Source of the DNA: Cylicocyclus nassatus
Taxonomy: Eukaryota; Nematoda; Chromadorea; Rhabditida; Strongylidae
Assembly: GCA_958299035.1 (NCBI GenBank)
Contig: CATQJL010000223.1
Location: forward strand, 1,792,359-1,856,358
Length of the DNA: 64,000 nt
Direction: 5' to 3'
Below, piece after piece: positions 32,836 through 42,945 of this stretch. How positions within the stretch are numbered: position 1 is the stretch's first letter; every line of letters starts with the position of its first letter. A model generated the notes under the pieces. That model was not told the origin of the DNA and did no database searches. It worked only from the letters and a program-made list of their open reading frames with translations. The translations under genes were made by a program, and so were the position numbers.

Positions 32836-33066
32836 ACACTCCTATATACGAGATGATGCGTCTCGCCGAGCTAAATCAAACGGCGTCCTCGGAATCAGAA
32901 TTTCATTCTGAAGCGAGATATGGCGATGCGACGCGGGTTCCGACGGACAGTAGTGATATGCGGCGCACTCCGCTGCTCTCCGGCAGACTCTAGTGGAGTG
33001 TGGCGCACTCCGGCGGAGTGCGCCGCAGTCTGGCGACTTTTTTGACGACTTATGAGCGGTATTGTA

Positions 33067-33630
33067 GGTAGGCGGTTGTAGCGAAAGAGTCCTTGTGACA
33101 TGTCAATTGTTAGAGTTCCTTGCTTTGCCGTCCATTTCCACCTGGAGGTAGGCGTCACACAGATTGGTATTTGTGAGGACGGTACCTCCATTCAGCTTGG
33201 TGAAGACTTCCTCAGCGGTGGGCAGCGGCTGTCTGTTTAGCTCCAACGCGTCGTTCAGTCCGGTAGAATAGTCGGCACATATGCGCAGCACTCCATTCCT
33301 CTTCTTGACTGGGACGATGGAGCGGCCCATTGTGAGTAGCTGATTGGTGATAGCACTCCAGTAACAACGAGGCGGTCTAGCTCTGCGATAACGAGGGGCT
33401 CTACGGCGAAAGGGCACTTTTCGTTTCGACACGTAGATGGGCGTGACATCCTTCTTAAGGTGAGCCATGAATTTGTTAATGTGTCTCAGCTTTTTTGAAG
33501 ACTTTTAAAAATTCAGCAGAGAGGCGTTCGTCCAGCGACGAAGAGGCGTCCATGACACAGGACGACATTCTGGAAGGGCTGCAGCTGTTGAAGCATTCCA
33601 GCAAGCACAAGTCCTCAGTGACAAACAGTC
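33067..33630 (-). pseudogene. Ty3/gypsy pol: pre-RT and reverse transcriptase, first half
   Basis: Complement readings: FMAHLKKDVTPIYVSKRKVP, FAVEPLVIAELDRLV (other frame), SPISYSQWAAP, then IVPVKKRNGVLRICADYSTG, LNRQPLPTAEEVFTKLNGG and NLCDAYLQVEMD, ending SQGLFRYNRLP at the foldback border. These are the fingers and first palm motifs of gypsy RT (V-K-K-x-D-G-x-x-R-x-C-x-D-Y and D-L-S-D-A-Y-x-Q; here D-L-S is N-L-C, so the first catalytic Asp is changed). One or more frameshifts. Confidence 0.87.
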
Positions 33631-33635
33631 CTTTG

Positions 33636-36321
33636 CATACCTTCGAGAGTCTAGAGACAGGGCGCCAAAATCGAAGGTTGTTTGAGCATCTGAGGTCATA
33701 AATAGTGAAGGTTGTTTGAAGAAGATCAGAGAAGAGAAAATGATTTAGAAGAGATATAAAAAGCAAAAGAAACCGCTGTAAAACGCATAAAAACGTGCAG
33801 TAATGTTTTGAATTTTTCATTTGGCTGCTTTTCAGAGTGCAAGTTTTCGTTCCAGGACCAGCAGTTCGCAACACGGGTTTTGATTTTTGATGCGTCCTTC
33901 AAACTTTTACCCCCGCATTGACATTCCTGTTTCCTGGGACGTTGTCTGGATTGTTGCGTTTATTGTTCTGAGCAACAACCTCCCAAGCTGGAAAAAAATC
34001 GATGTGAAAGCACTGAAACAGTACAAGGTAAAGAAAAACGCACTTTTTACGACTTTTCGCAGAAAATTCCACCATAATCGATGAGGCACGAACTAAGTGG
34101 CTGTCTGCATTACTAACAGAAGCAAGATCTATAGAATGCACGAAAAAACCGCTTGAAAAGAGTCAAAATAGGACGAAAACAAGAAATTTTCGAAAACAAG
34201 GTTTTTGCCGGATTTTGCTATCAAATCAAAAAATATGGTTCTGGGACGTTGTCAGCGTGAAAATAGAGATCAAGAGCTTCAAAATGATATATAGCCTGCT
34301 AAAATTGGGTTCGAAACAGCGAAGAAAAGGGTACCAGAGCCAAATGCCCGCGCCTCTCGTTTGGGGTAGCGAGGTAGCGCGCAGCGCGTGGGACGCAGAC
34401 GAGCAGCGGAGACAGACCAGAGCGACGGAGCATTTGGCTCTGGTAGTAGATCTCCGCGGGGTCTCAACGAAACCCTGCAACATTATATGTCATTCTGATC
34501 GTCACGACACGACGAGGTGCACTGACAACGTCCCAAGCTTCAAAAATCACTCATCAACGAGAAGACTAGCGTATTCGTGCTCGACTCTCTGCGCAAGATT
34601 TAAGCGCTTTCTCGTTTTTACTTAAATTCCAATAGCTTTCCTAAACTTCTGAAACTCGATTTTGTTTAAATGAGAGGTTAATTAAGAAATTTTGTTTTGA
34701 ATTCTGGCGAAAATCCCACAGAAACCTTTTTTCAAGGTAAAAAAGGCTATGGAAACGCAAATACTCGGTTTCGCTGAGATAAGCTAAAAGTTTTATTCCC
34801 TATATTTGCTTCATTAACATTCGTTCCGATATAATTAGGATAAAGTCATCCGGGGCTTTGACCCGGACGTTATAATTCCCACTTTATCGGAATGAATGTG
34901 AATGAAGCAAATGTAAAAAATGATATCTGTAGACTATCTCAGCGAAACCGAGATTGCGTTTTCATAGTTTTATTGACGCTAAGTAGAGAGTTTCTTTGCT
35001 TTTTTTAGAATTCAGGACAACACTTCTCGTCTAACCTCTTCTTTGACTAGAATTGAGTTTCAGAAGTTTAAGGAAGCTGTTATAGTTGAATAAGGACGAG
35101 AATTTGCGTTCAAATTTACGCAGTGAGTCGCGCACAAAAATGCTGGTCTATCTCGTTAATGAGTTAAATCAATGCTTGGCACATTATCAGTGTTCCTCGT
35201 CATGCAATGACGATAATGATATACAATGTCTCAGAGTTTTGTTGAAAACCCGCGGAGATCTACGACCAGAGCCAAATCCCCTACGGCTCTGGTCTTTCTC
35301 TTCTGCTCGTCTGCGTCTCCGCGCATTGAGCGCTACCTCGCTACCCCAACTACTTTCAGGCTGACAACGTCCCATAACCACATTTTTTTTTTGATTTGAA
35401 CGAGATCCGGCGAAAACCGTATTTTTGAATACTTAATTTCCCCTATTTTAAGCTTTTCACAAGGTTTTTTTGTGCTTTAGATCTTGCTTCTGTTCATAAT
35501 GTAGACAACGAACCAACGATTACATTATGGCGGAATCTTTCGTGAAAAATCGTAAAAAGTGCGTTTTCCTTTATTTGTTCTCTTTCAGTGTTTTCGCAGC
35601 GATTTTTTTTAACTTGGGTGATTATGGTTCAGAATAATGAACGCAACAATTTTGACAACGTCCCAGAAAACGAGAACGATAATGCGGGTATAAGAATTCA
35701 AAAGACGCATCAAAAATGAGGTTGGCTTTGACGTGCATTTCAACTTGGTAAGAACAAATGGCTACGTTTTTAAAACCAATATTTTCTTGTTTATCTTCTC
35801 TTATAGTCCTTCTTTTCAAAACATGGTTGTTTATGGAATAAGTACAAAGAGAAATCAGCCTCCTCGTTTTCTCCGTGTTGAGGATTACCTGGTCCTGGAG
35901 CGAAAACCTTTCGAAATGCCTCCAAATGAAAGATTCAAACTTATTGCAGCGTTTTCATCCGCTTTTCAAAAGTTTTCTTCGCTTTTACTAAATGTTTTGC
36001 GTCTTTTTCCCTTCTCTGGTTTCATATGCACAACCTCCACTTTTTGTGGGAGGGCAAGCGTTAGGCGACAAAACGTGCAAAACGCAAGCAACGTAAATCC
36101 CGTAACTCAAAACTATGCACCATTTTTTCTTTGCCGTCGGGTAATGTATCGGCCCCGACCCCCACCCCCCTGTTTTTGGCGGAGGAGACGTTTTGCACGG
36201 GGAGCTCTTTGGGGTCCAAAAAATTGGGTTTGTCGCCTAACGCCCTACACCCCTTTTTGTGAGGGGCAGATAATCAAACAATAAACTTTTGAGGCCCTGT
36301 CTCCAGACTATCGAAAGTATG
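33636..36321. mobile_element. 2.7 kb foldback element between gag and pol of the gypsy element
   Basis: Left GCATACCTTCGAGAGTCTAG and right TAGTCTGGAGACAGGGC-type complement (about 36296-36321). The arms pair through CCTGGGACGTTGTC (about 33936) and its complement near 35665. Symmetry centre near 34860, once the inner 36033-36267 insertion is discounted. Partial relatives at 39055-39300 and 40948-41600. No transposase. Confidence 0.75.
36033..36267. mobile_element. Small foldback, GCGTTAGGCGACAAAAC arms
   Basis: GGGCAAGCGTTAGGCGACAA near 36052 and TTGTCGCCTAACGCCCTACA near 36229, with inner pairing ACGTGCAAAAC/GTTTTGCACG. Inserted in one arm of the 33636-36321 foldback. Exact ends and target duplication are unclear. 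Confidence 0.7.
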
Positions 36322-37447
36322 TCTTCAGGTTTGGCGATCCTAGTTCCGTCCACGTCCTGCGTCTGATTTCGATACGTCGGCATCGGTATCGAGTTGCATT
36401 CTCACGTCCAAGTCCTTCAGCTTGACATTCACGTAGCGACGGTGGCAGCACGTCCAGTTTCACAACTTTCTTCAAGGGAACGGCGGACTGGTCGATTCCT
36501 TGATGGGCATTGTGGCGCAGTGTTTTCTATTTCCACAGAGCACCGTCATCACGGAGGAAGCGTCCGGGGTGTGCTTGCTATCGGATGAGCTGTCTGGTAA
36601 GTTGCTGCTGTGGTAAGGATCGCTTTTTCTTCCTGACAGAAGCGACGATTTCAGCATAAACGGGCATGCATTACAAGATGAGAGCAGCTTTCTGCACGGA
36701 CTGATATACGTTGTAGTCTGTAGTCGGCAACCATATCCTACAGCTTGTAGGTATCGGCCTCGGCGTCCAGCTTGCTTAGCAGTCGGGGACGTATTGGCGA
36801 GTCGCACGGCGATTGCAATCCGATGACGAAAATCAAGCATTTTAGTGGATCTCCTTTCATTTGCGCTTGGCATCGACCAGGATCTTGTTGAGCGGTGCAG
36901 CCTACGATTCGATGTCCTCTAAGGGAAGACAGTGTTATCGGCGTCGATACGATGTTGTCCTTTCGCCGAACTGCGATGTCAGCACCTTTCTCAGCTCCGT
37001 GAACCAAAGTCTAAGATTTCGTTGCGAAGAGTTTCAGCTTGGCATCAGCGGCGTTGTCCAGCTTCCTAGAAAGTAGAGCGCATTGGTCATTTTCGACATC
37101 GATGTTAATGGTACCATTTCCTCAAACCTGGATAGCCAATTCTCGGAGGTGCATCCGTTTTCGGGATCGTAGCTAGCGAACTGTAGTTTGGCCAAAGTGG
37201 TGAATAATCGGCCGATGTAAGGAGCGGCTGCGTGGTCCATCCATTGCAGGAGTTGGTACTATCCTCGCAGTATGCTTCTGGTTCGCTCTCATAAGTACAG
37301 CGCTTCGCTGCATCAGCTGAGCAAACATTTTTTTCAGTGAAATGCTCGATGTAGTCGCCGTCTTTTCGCGAAGAAGTCCTTGTCCGATTCGTCCGATTCA
37401 ACAAGCCTTGTCCTATATACGCGAGTTCTACAGTACTGATCACCAAA
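36322..37447 (-). pseudogene. Ty3/gypsy gag region, degenerate
   Basis: Complement readings: LAKLQFASYDPENGC and ENWLSRFEEMV, followed by NALYFLGSWT-like sequence. This matches the capsid pattern F-x-Y-D-P-E-x-G-x-T-F-x-x-W-L-x-R-F of nematode gypsy elements, which packages the element RNA. The frame is broken several times between 36472 and 37446. Just inside the LTR, the complement TTTGGTGATCAGTACTG could be the tRNA primer site. Confidence 0.65.
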
Positions 37448-37860
37448 TGTTGTAGTCCTTGATTCCTCGTAGTTGGAACCAGACACAGCGAAATACTCAG
37501 TAGTTTATAAGCTGATCGGAATAATAAATGATCAAACGATTATGGTGGCTATGTATACACACGTTTCTGAGAACCTACCATTTGGTACCAGGCACCAAAA
37601 TAAAACAGTAGGGAAACACGTAGGAACGGAGTATGAATCTAAAACGAAGCACTAAAGATTGTACAACAAAATACAAAGGATACAACGTTGAAACGCAAAT
37701 ACAATACATGACACATCACTTCCCAATACTTACCAACATAGCACAACATCAAGATCATAGCATTCAAACCTGACTACTTCGTACTAACTTCGTAGTTCTT
37801 GTGAAGCTAGTTGAATATGCATCATCCACAATCTATGTATACCAGCCGCTCTCTGCCGCT
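37448..37860 (-). repeat. Ty3/gypsy LTR (5' LTR of the minus-strand element)
   Basis: Begins TGTTGTAGTCCTTGATTCC and matches the left LTR without the Helitron. Similarity can be followed to about 37740. The outer end is not certain because the second gap follows at 37963. Confidence 0.7.
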
Positions 37861-37962
37861 ACGCGGCAGGTTCGGTTAGAACTCGGCAGCTTCGCTGCCT
37901 CGTAAATCTTCGCTTTACTCTAAAATGCGCACATCGGAAATTTGCAGAGAATCTGCCATATT

Positions 37963-38462
37963 NNNNNNNNNNNNNNNNNNNNNNNNNNNNNNNNNNNNNN
38001 NNNNNNNNNNNNNNNNNNNNNNNNNNNNNNNNNNNNNNNNNNNNNNNNNNNNNNNNNNNNNNNNNNNNNNNNNNNNNNNNNNNNNNNNNNNNNNNNNNNN
38101 NNNNNNNNNNNNNNNNNNNNNNNNNNNNNNNNNNNNNNNNNNNNNNNNNNNNNNNNNNNNNNNNNNNNNNNNNNNNNNNNNNNNNNNNNNNNNNNNNNNN
38201 NNNNNNNNNNNNNNNNNNNNNNNNNNNNNNNNNNNNNNNNNNNNNNNNNNNNNNNNNNNNNNNNNNNNNNNNNNNNNNNNNNNNNNNNNNNNNNNNNNNN
38301 NNNNNNNNNNNNNNNNNNNNNNNNNNNNNNNNNNNNNNNNNNNNNNNNNNNNNNNNNNNNNNNNNNNNNNNNNNNNNNNNNNNNNNNNNNNNNNNNNNNN
38401 NNNNNNNNNNNNNNNNNNNNNNNNNNNNNNNNNNNNNNNNNNNNNNNNNNNNNNNNNNNNNN
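37963..38462. other. Assembly gap of exactly 500 N
   Basis: Same size as the first gap, so a placeholder. Confidence 0.98.
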
Positions 38463-38489
38463 AAGCAGTGGTATTCAACGCAGAGTACT
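38463..38489 (+). other. Amplification adapter left in the assembly (contamination)
   Basis: AAGCAGTGGTATTCAACGCA then GAGTACT: the same adapter with one extra T, again at the right edge of the gap. Confidence 0.95.
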
Positions 38490-40009
38490 CGTGTCCTCGA
38501 ATTCCGTTTTAAGCTCATCAAATTTATCTATCCTTATATTAGTTTGGCCCGAAAATTCTTGCGTAATTCAAAACAAAATTCAATAAATTTCTAAAGAGTA
38601 GACCTGAATTGACGATTCGGTATCTCAAAAATAAAAGAAGGCTTGCGCACCATAACACATGTTGAAGCTAGACATTCTGTAAGTTAGTCACCGAAAAACG
38701 AAGCTTCAAAAAATGACTATTCAAATTTTGCGATTTTGAGTTTAGTGCTAGAAAATCACGGAGGGGCCGCTAGCTAGTTTAAAAAATATTTCCTCCAACC
38801 ACTACGTTGTCCCATAAGTATTGCACCGAAATAGACAATTCATAATGAAATTTTGATTTTGTGGCGAATTTTTGAAGAGAGTAAATTGTCAGCTTTCTGG
38901 GACTGATGAATTTGAAAACAAGCGCTGGCAAATCCCGATGAGTATGCCGAAGAAAAACTCTCACATCGTATTTTTCCTACCGTCGCTAAAAATCATGATT
39001 GGCTCAATAAAATGTTAGTACTTTGATTTGGTACTGTGCAGATCGACATCTACGGCATACCTTGATAATCTAGAGACAGGCATGTCAAAAGTGAAGGTTG
39101 TTTGATAATCTGCTTTAAATAAGAAGTGACGGTTGTAGAAAACCGGAGAAGAAAAAAGCTGCATGACAGATAGTGAACAGCGAAGGAAACTCGTGAAAAC
39201 CGGAGAAAACGCCGCAATGAGCTTGAAAACTTTTATTTGCGGCATGAATTGCAATTTTCGCTACAGAACCATGCAATCCGCAACACGGGGTAAAACAAGG
39301 AAAAGCTAATTTTTGCAAAGTTTTATTTTTCTAACAAGGGGAATTTTGCATGGTCAAAGTGGCGATTCGGAAGGTGTTGTAACCCATGGATAAAACTTTG
39401 AACGCTGATGTCAGGGTATACCTTCCCTATCTGCGAGCGCTGTTGTAGAACAAGTTATGAGCTTTTCTAAGGCCCAAATTTTCGTCCATCTTGAGGTTCT
39501 AGAGTCACGTCTTTACACAAAGTATGGAGGCTCAAGCAAACCATCTGGGTCGGTAGTAAACCTATCGAAACTCAGAGTTATAACTCAGAGTTAACTCTGA
39601 GTTATCTCTGAGCTAACGCGCAACTTTTTGACCCCTTTAACAGATGTTTGAACAGATCATCCGGAAAGCGATGATATGGCAGGATTCTCCTTAACACGTA
39701 GTTTATTCTCTAGTAGCGCAACATTGTCCAAATCGTCCTGCACAAGAAACAGCGCCACCAAACGCGCAACTCATGTCTGCTATAACTCTGAGTTTGATGC
39801 GCGTTCCAGTCTATCGTGGAACTCAGAGATAACTCTGAGTTTGGTCAGAGAAAGAGAAATAGTGTGCAAAAGAAGAGGGGCAGCTAAAAAGTCCTCCGGG
39901 GTACATTTTGCTCGTAGTTCAAGCAGGCATGATGGGGGTATCGTGGTGCGCAGTGATTTACAAAATTTTGAAATTTTGTAAAAACTTGGCCCAGGGGGTT
40001 ATTCGGTGG

Positions 40010-40330
40010 TCACACGGTACCCATTTTTCACTACGGGGTCATGTAGAGGTGTTACGGTAGGTTTACGGTAGATAGGAGAAAATCACGAAACTGATCGAAA
40101 CTTGGTACACTGGGGCTATTCGGGGCGCCGATAACGAATATGACATGTGGATTGTACTGCAGTGTCATCTGACAGGGTTACGGTAGGTTTACGGTAGATG
40201 AATTAAAGCGGCGGAATTAGCCGAAATTTGGTACACGAGAGTTATTCGGGATGCAGATTACGGACAATCTACCTGCTACATGCACTGGTGACATATGAAA
40301 CGGTTACGGTAGGTATACTGTAAGTAAGAC
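40010..40330. repeat. Three diverged tandem modules of about 125 bp
   Basis: Each has GGTTACGGTAGGTTTACGGT (40047, 40173, 40305), then GAAA(C/T)TTGGTACAC and TATTCGG(G)G. Related single modules occur near 15670, 53770 and, inverted, 55390-55600. Confidence 0.65.
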
Positions 40331-40595
40331 GAAATCATGGAAGGGCAAACTTTGCCCGGAGGATTTATTCTGTGTGCAAATCCCAATAGTCAATTCTTAT
40401 CATTGCGTATACCATCCGCTTTCTCTATTGTTTGAAGCTTTCAGCTGCGCAAAAGACCAATCCTCGTGATGAACCATCACTGCCCGATAGAAATGGAAAT
40501 GAGTGAGGCTTTGGTATAACTTGTTTTGACCTGCTAAGTGTTAATGGAATGAGAGTACATTATGGCAAAGCAATTTTATGGTTCATGGGTGTGTC

Positions 40596-40665
40596 ATGGT
40601 CTAGCGGTTTAGTGATAGGATCTTTACGCTAGACCATACAGGTTCGAGTCCCTACTTTAACGTCG
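40596..40665 (+). ncRNA. tRNA-like sequence with Pol III A and B boxes, probably pseudo
   Basis: TGGTCTAGCGGT fits the A box and GGTTCGAGTCC exactly fits the B box, at tRNA spacing. The T stem (ACAGG against CCCTA) and acceptor do not pair, so this is more likely a tRNA-derived repeat than a working tRNA. Confidence 0.4.
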
Positions 40666-41639
40666 CTTTTGCAGCAAAGTGCTTAACAGCTCCTCAAAGC
40701 AAAACTCCGAGCTTGAGAGTTGGAATTCGGAATTACGAAAGCGGAACTCAGAGTTTCAATAAGCGTAACTCAGAGTTTCAAAAGCGGAACTCAGAGTTAT
40801 CTCTGAGTTAACGCGGAGCTTCAAACTCGGAGTTTCGACCAGATTACTACCGACCCTGATAAATATTGTAGGTCTCATTTCTGATATATCTGAACGTTTT
40901 CAAGTGTTGTCCAACCATGTTGTAATCCGCAGGTCGTCATTTTCCTCCTAGACCACACTTCCACAATAAATACGGAAAATCTCATAACTTCTTAGAGAAG
41001 GACGCTTCGCAGATATAGATATATCTGAGATCAGCGTTTTGAGCTCTATACATAGGAATACATCATCTTTCAAATCGCCACTTCGACTAGCGAACTTCCA
41101 TTGTAAGTTGAAATGCGCCAAAGCCGATCTAGCTTTTGATGCGTCGTTTGTATTTTCACCCCGAATAGTCATTCCTATTTTCTGGAACGTTATCTGGACT
41201 GTTGCACTCATTACTCTGAGCATCGCCCTAGTTCGAAAAAAAATCGCTGCGAACACACTGGAAATAAACATGATAAAAACGCATGGTTTATGGTTTACAG
41301 AAGAAACCGCAATAATCAAAGAAGTAAGCTCTGCGCGTCATCTACATCATGGCCAGAAGTAAGATCTGTAGAATGAACGAAAAACCTCGTAAAAAGGGTT
41401 AAACTGGAAAAAGAACAAGAGAATTTTAAAAACACAGTTCTCAGCAGATTCCTCGTTCGGATCAAAGAGTGAGGTTTGGCGACGACGTCAGGGAAGTAAA
41501 GATAATGAGCTTTAATATGATATATACTTTGCTAGAATTGGGTTCAAAATAACAAGAAAAAGGGTACCAGAGCCATATGCCTCGTGCTCGCCTTTTGGGT
41601 AACGAGGTAGCGCGCAATGGCCGGAGACGCGGACACGCT

Positions 41640-41833
41640 GTAAATTAAAAGATTCGTCTTGATGAGCTGAGCACAAAACTTTTTCGGATTTAGAAGATAA
41701 TCATTCCGAAAGACTTTATGGCGTGGCGTAGTTTGCGTAATTTGCGTGTTCCGCGCAATTCCGGGACTGTCGCAGATTCCCGGGAATTTTACGGAAACAC
41801 GCAGAAAACAGGCATGCTGTGTGAGCGGTATTT
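41640..41833. mobile_element. End fragment of the CAATACCGCTCA foldback family
   Basis: AAAAGATTCGTCTTGATGAG, then TTATGGCGTGGCGTAGTTTG and an end GTGAGCGGTATTTTA, parallel to the right end of the 60054-62798 copy. Only one end is present. Confidence 0.65.
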
Positions 41834-42233
41834 TAGATCTAGCAAGAAGATCCTGTGAATACAAAGATTGACCGAACCTGAAATCAATCTCACCACGAAG
41901 TTTGGAACCAGAAATCAGACATAATGCGTATTTAGAAAACTGTGATGTTTTTCGGTGCGTCAAACAGTGTTTCTGAAAGTTATGTACAGCGGTAAGGGGA
42001 TTTTCCCTGTAAAATGACATTTTTCAAGAATTTTTTGTTTTTACATTTCTGTACGGGATTGAAGCCTGCCAGAGTAACCTATGGACTTTTGGTGTGTAGA
42101 GAGTTTCTACGGGTTTTTTGGACTACCTAGCGGTCTTTTGTGATTTTCTAAAACCTAACTCAAAATCGCAAAATTTGAATCGTCATTTTTGAAAGCTTCG
42201 TTTTTGGTGACTGACTTACAGAGTAAGCTTAAT

Positions 42234-42945
42234 ACGTTTCCGGACCGGTGCTGCACATGGTGCAGCACGCGCCTCTCAAAATCTTTTTAGTGTTTGCAGG
42301 AAGTTTTCTTTTTGTCCAAGGTTATCAAGTCAAAGGCCTAGGCTCCTCCTTTTCAAATGACTCTGTAAGGCTGTGCCGCCGATATTTGTTCAGAAGATAT
42401 GAGGACAATTCGAACAACAGTTGCAACGAAGTGCGGCAACGCGACCGACGCGTGCGACGTCGCATCTTTCCTTTGCTTCGACATCAAGGAGAAAAACCTT
42501 AGTTTCAATACTGATGTGTATCGTGTACAACATAGATACTTTTGGTTACAACTAGAAACTGATATCTGTTCCTATCTTTCAGGAAAGCACAGAAGTCCTT
42601 CTTAAGCGACAAATTTCAAACACTTCGAGTTCACTCAGAACTTTGGGTATGAGTCTTATCTGACATGCTGATTATAGATGTAGAACACAGTATATGAATT
42701 AAGGTCCTTTTGTTGACTAACGGCTGAAAGTACCCTCTTTTTCGCCGCGCGCGATTTCGCGGTCCGAAACGTGTTAACACGTTGTTTCGCAGACTGTGGA
42801 CTACAGCTCTACAGAGTCATTTAAAAAGTAAGAGCTTAGACCTTTGACTCAACAACTTCGGACTTAAAGAAAACCTTCTGCAAACGTCAGAAAAAAAAAC
42901 CTTCAAACAGCGTGCTGCACCATGTGCAGCACCGGTCCGGAACGT
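42234..42945. mobile_element. Foldback element enclosing a gene-like segment
   Basis: Ends ACGTTTCCGGACCGGTGCTG and its near-complement CAGCACCGGTCCGGAACGT, with GCACATGGTGCAGCACGC-type inner pairing. The opposite arm of the enclosing 38539-43075 foldback (about 38660-38690) lacks this block, so it is an insertion. The non-repeat interior is described in the next entry. Confidence 0.75.
42257..42646 (+). CDS. Candidate captured gene fragment: secreted, cysteine-rich product (three putative exons)
   Basis: I do not recognise the family. Putative exon 1 (42257-42320) encodes a 21-residue signal-peptide-like leader, MVQHAPLKIFLVFAGSFLFV. A 73 bp intron (GTTATC...TTGTTCAG) leads in correct phase to exon 2 (42394-42515), containing KCGNATDACDVASFLCF with one N-glycosylation site and three closely spaced cysteines. 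A 67 bp intron ending CTATCTTTCAG leads to exon 3 (42583-42646), which ends at a GTATGAG donor with no stop. All three phases agree and intron sizes suit a nematode, but donors 1 and 2 are weak. The segment lies wholly inside a foldback element, so I infer capture of the 5' exons of a host gene. It could also be chance ORFs. Confidence 0.35.

Larger units (their letters stand above)
28943..33064. mobile_element. 4.1 kb foldback element, CAATACCGCTCA family, inside gypsy RT
   Basis: Left end CAATACCGCTCATAATTCGT and right end ACGACTTATGAGCGGTATTG, with TA on both sides (28941-28942, 33065-33066). Several hundred bases at both ends pair. The core 29640-31510 is a second palindrome in which the same reading (MNPKTVLCSAHQGESPHIQH) appears on the plus strand at 29694 and the minus strand at 31460. 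Removal with one TA restores the RT frame (NRLP then TGVKN). No transposase seen. It contains a small non-LTR insertion and an unrelated 0.9 kb piece (31935-32835). Confidence 0.85.
39547..40856. mobile_element. TIR element, GGGTCGGTAGTAA ends, rich in CTCAGAGTT palindromes
   Basis: Left GGGTCGGTAGTAAACCTATC and right GACCAGATTACTACCGACCC. Just inside both ends are clusters of the palindromic word AACTCAGAGTT / AACTCTGAGTT (39570-39616, 39783-39842, 40695-40835). The middle holds three diverged TTACGGTAGGTTTACGGTAG modules and a tRNA-like promoter. No clear target duplication. Confidence 0.65.

Noticed and set aside
35733..36284. 183-residue plus-strand ORF
   Set aside because: Lies in one arm of a foldback and crosses into a nested TIR element; no motif, no splice or start support.
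40596..40665. A functional tRNA gene
   Set aside because: A and B boxes fit, but the T and acceptor stems do not pair, and it lies inside a TIR element.
42367..42393. An intron GTAAGG...TTGTTCAG in the captured segment
   Set aside because: Only about 27 bp long, too short to splice, and it leads into a stop; the GTTATC donor at 42321 gives an open phase instead.
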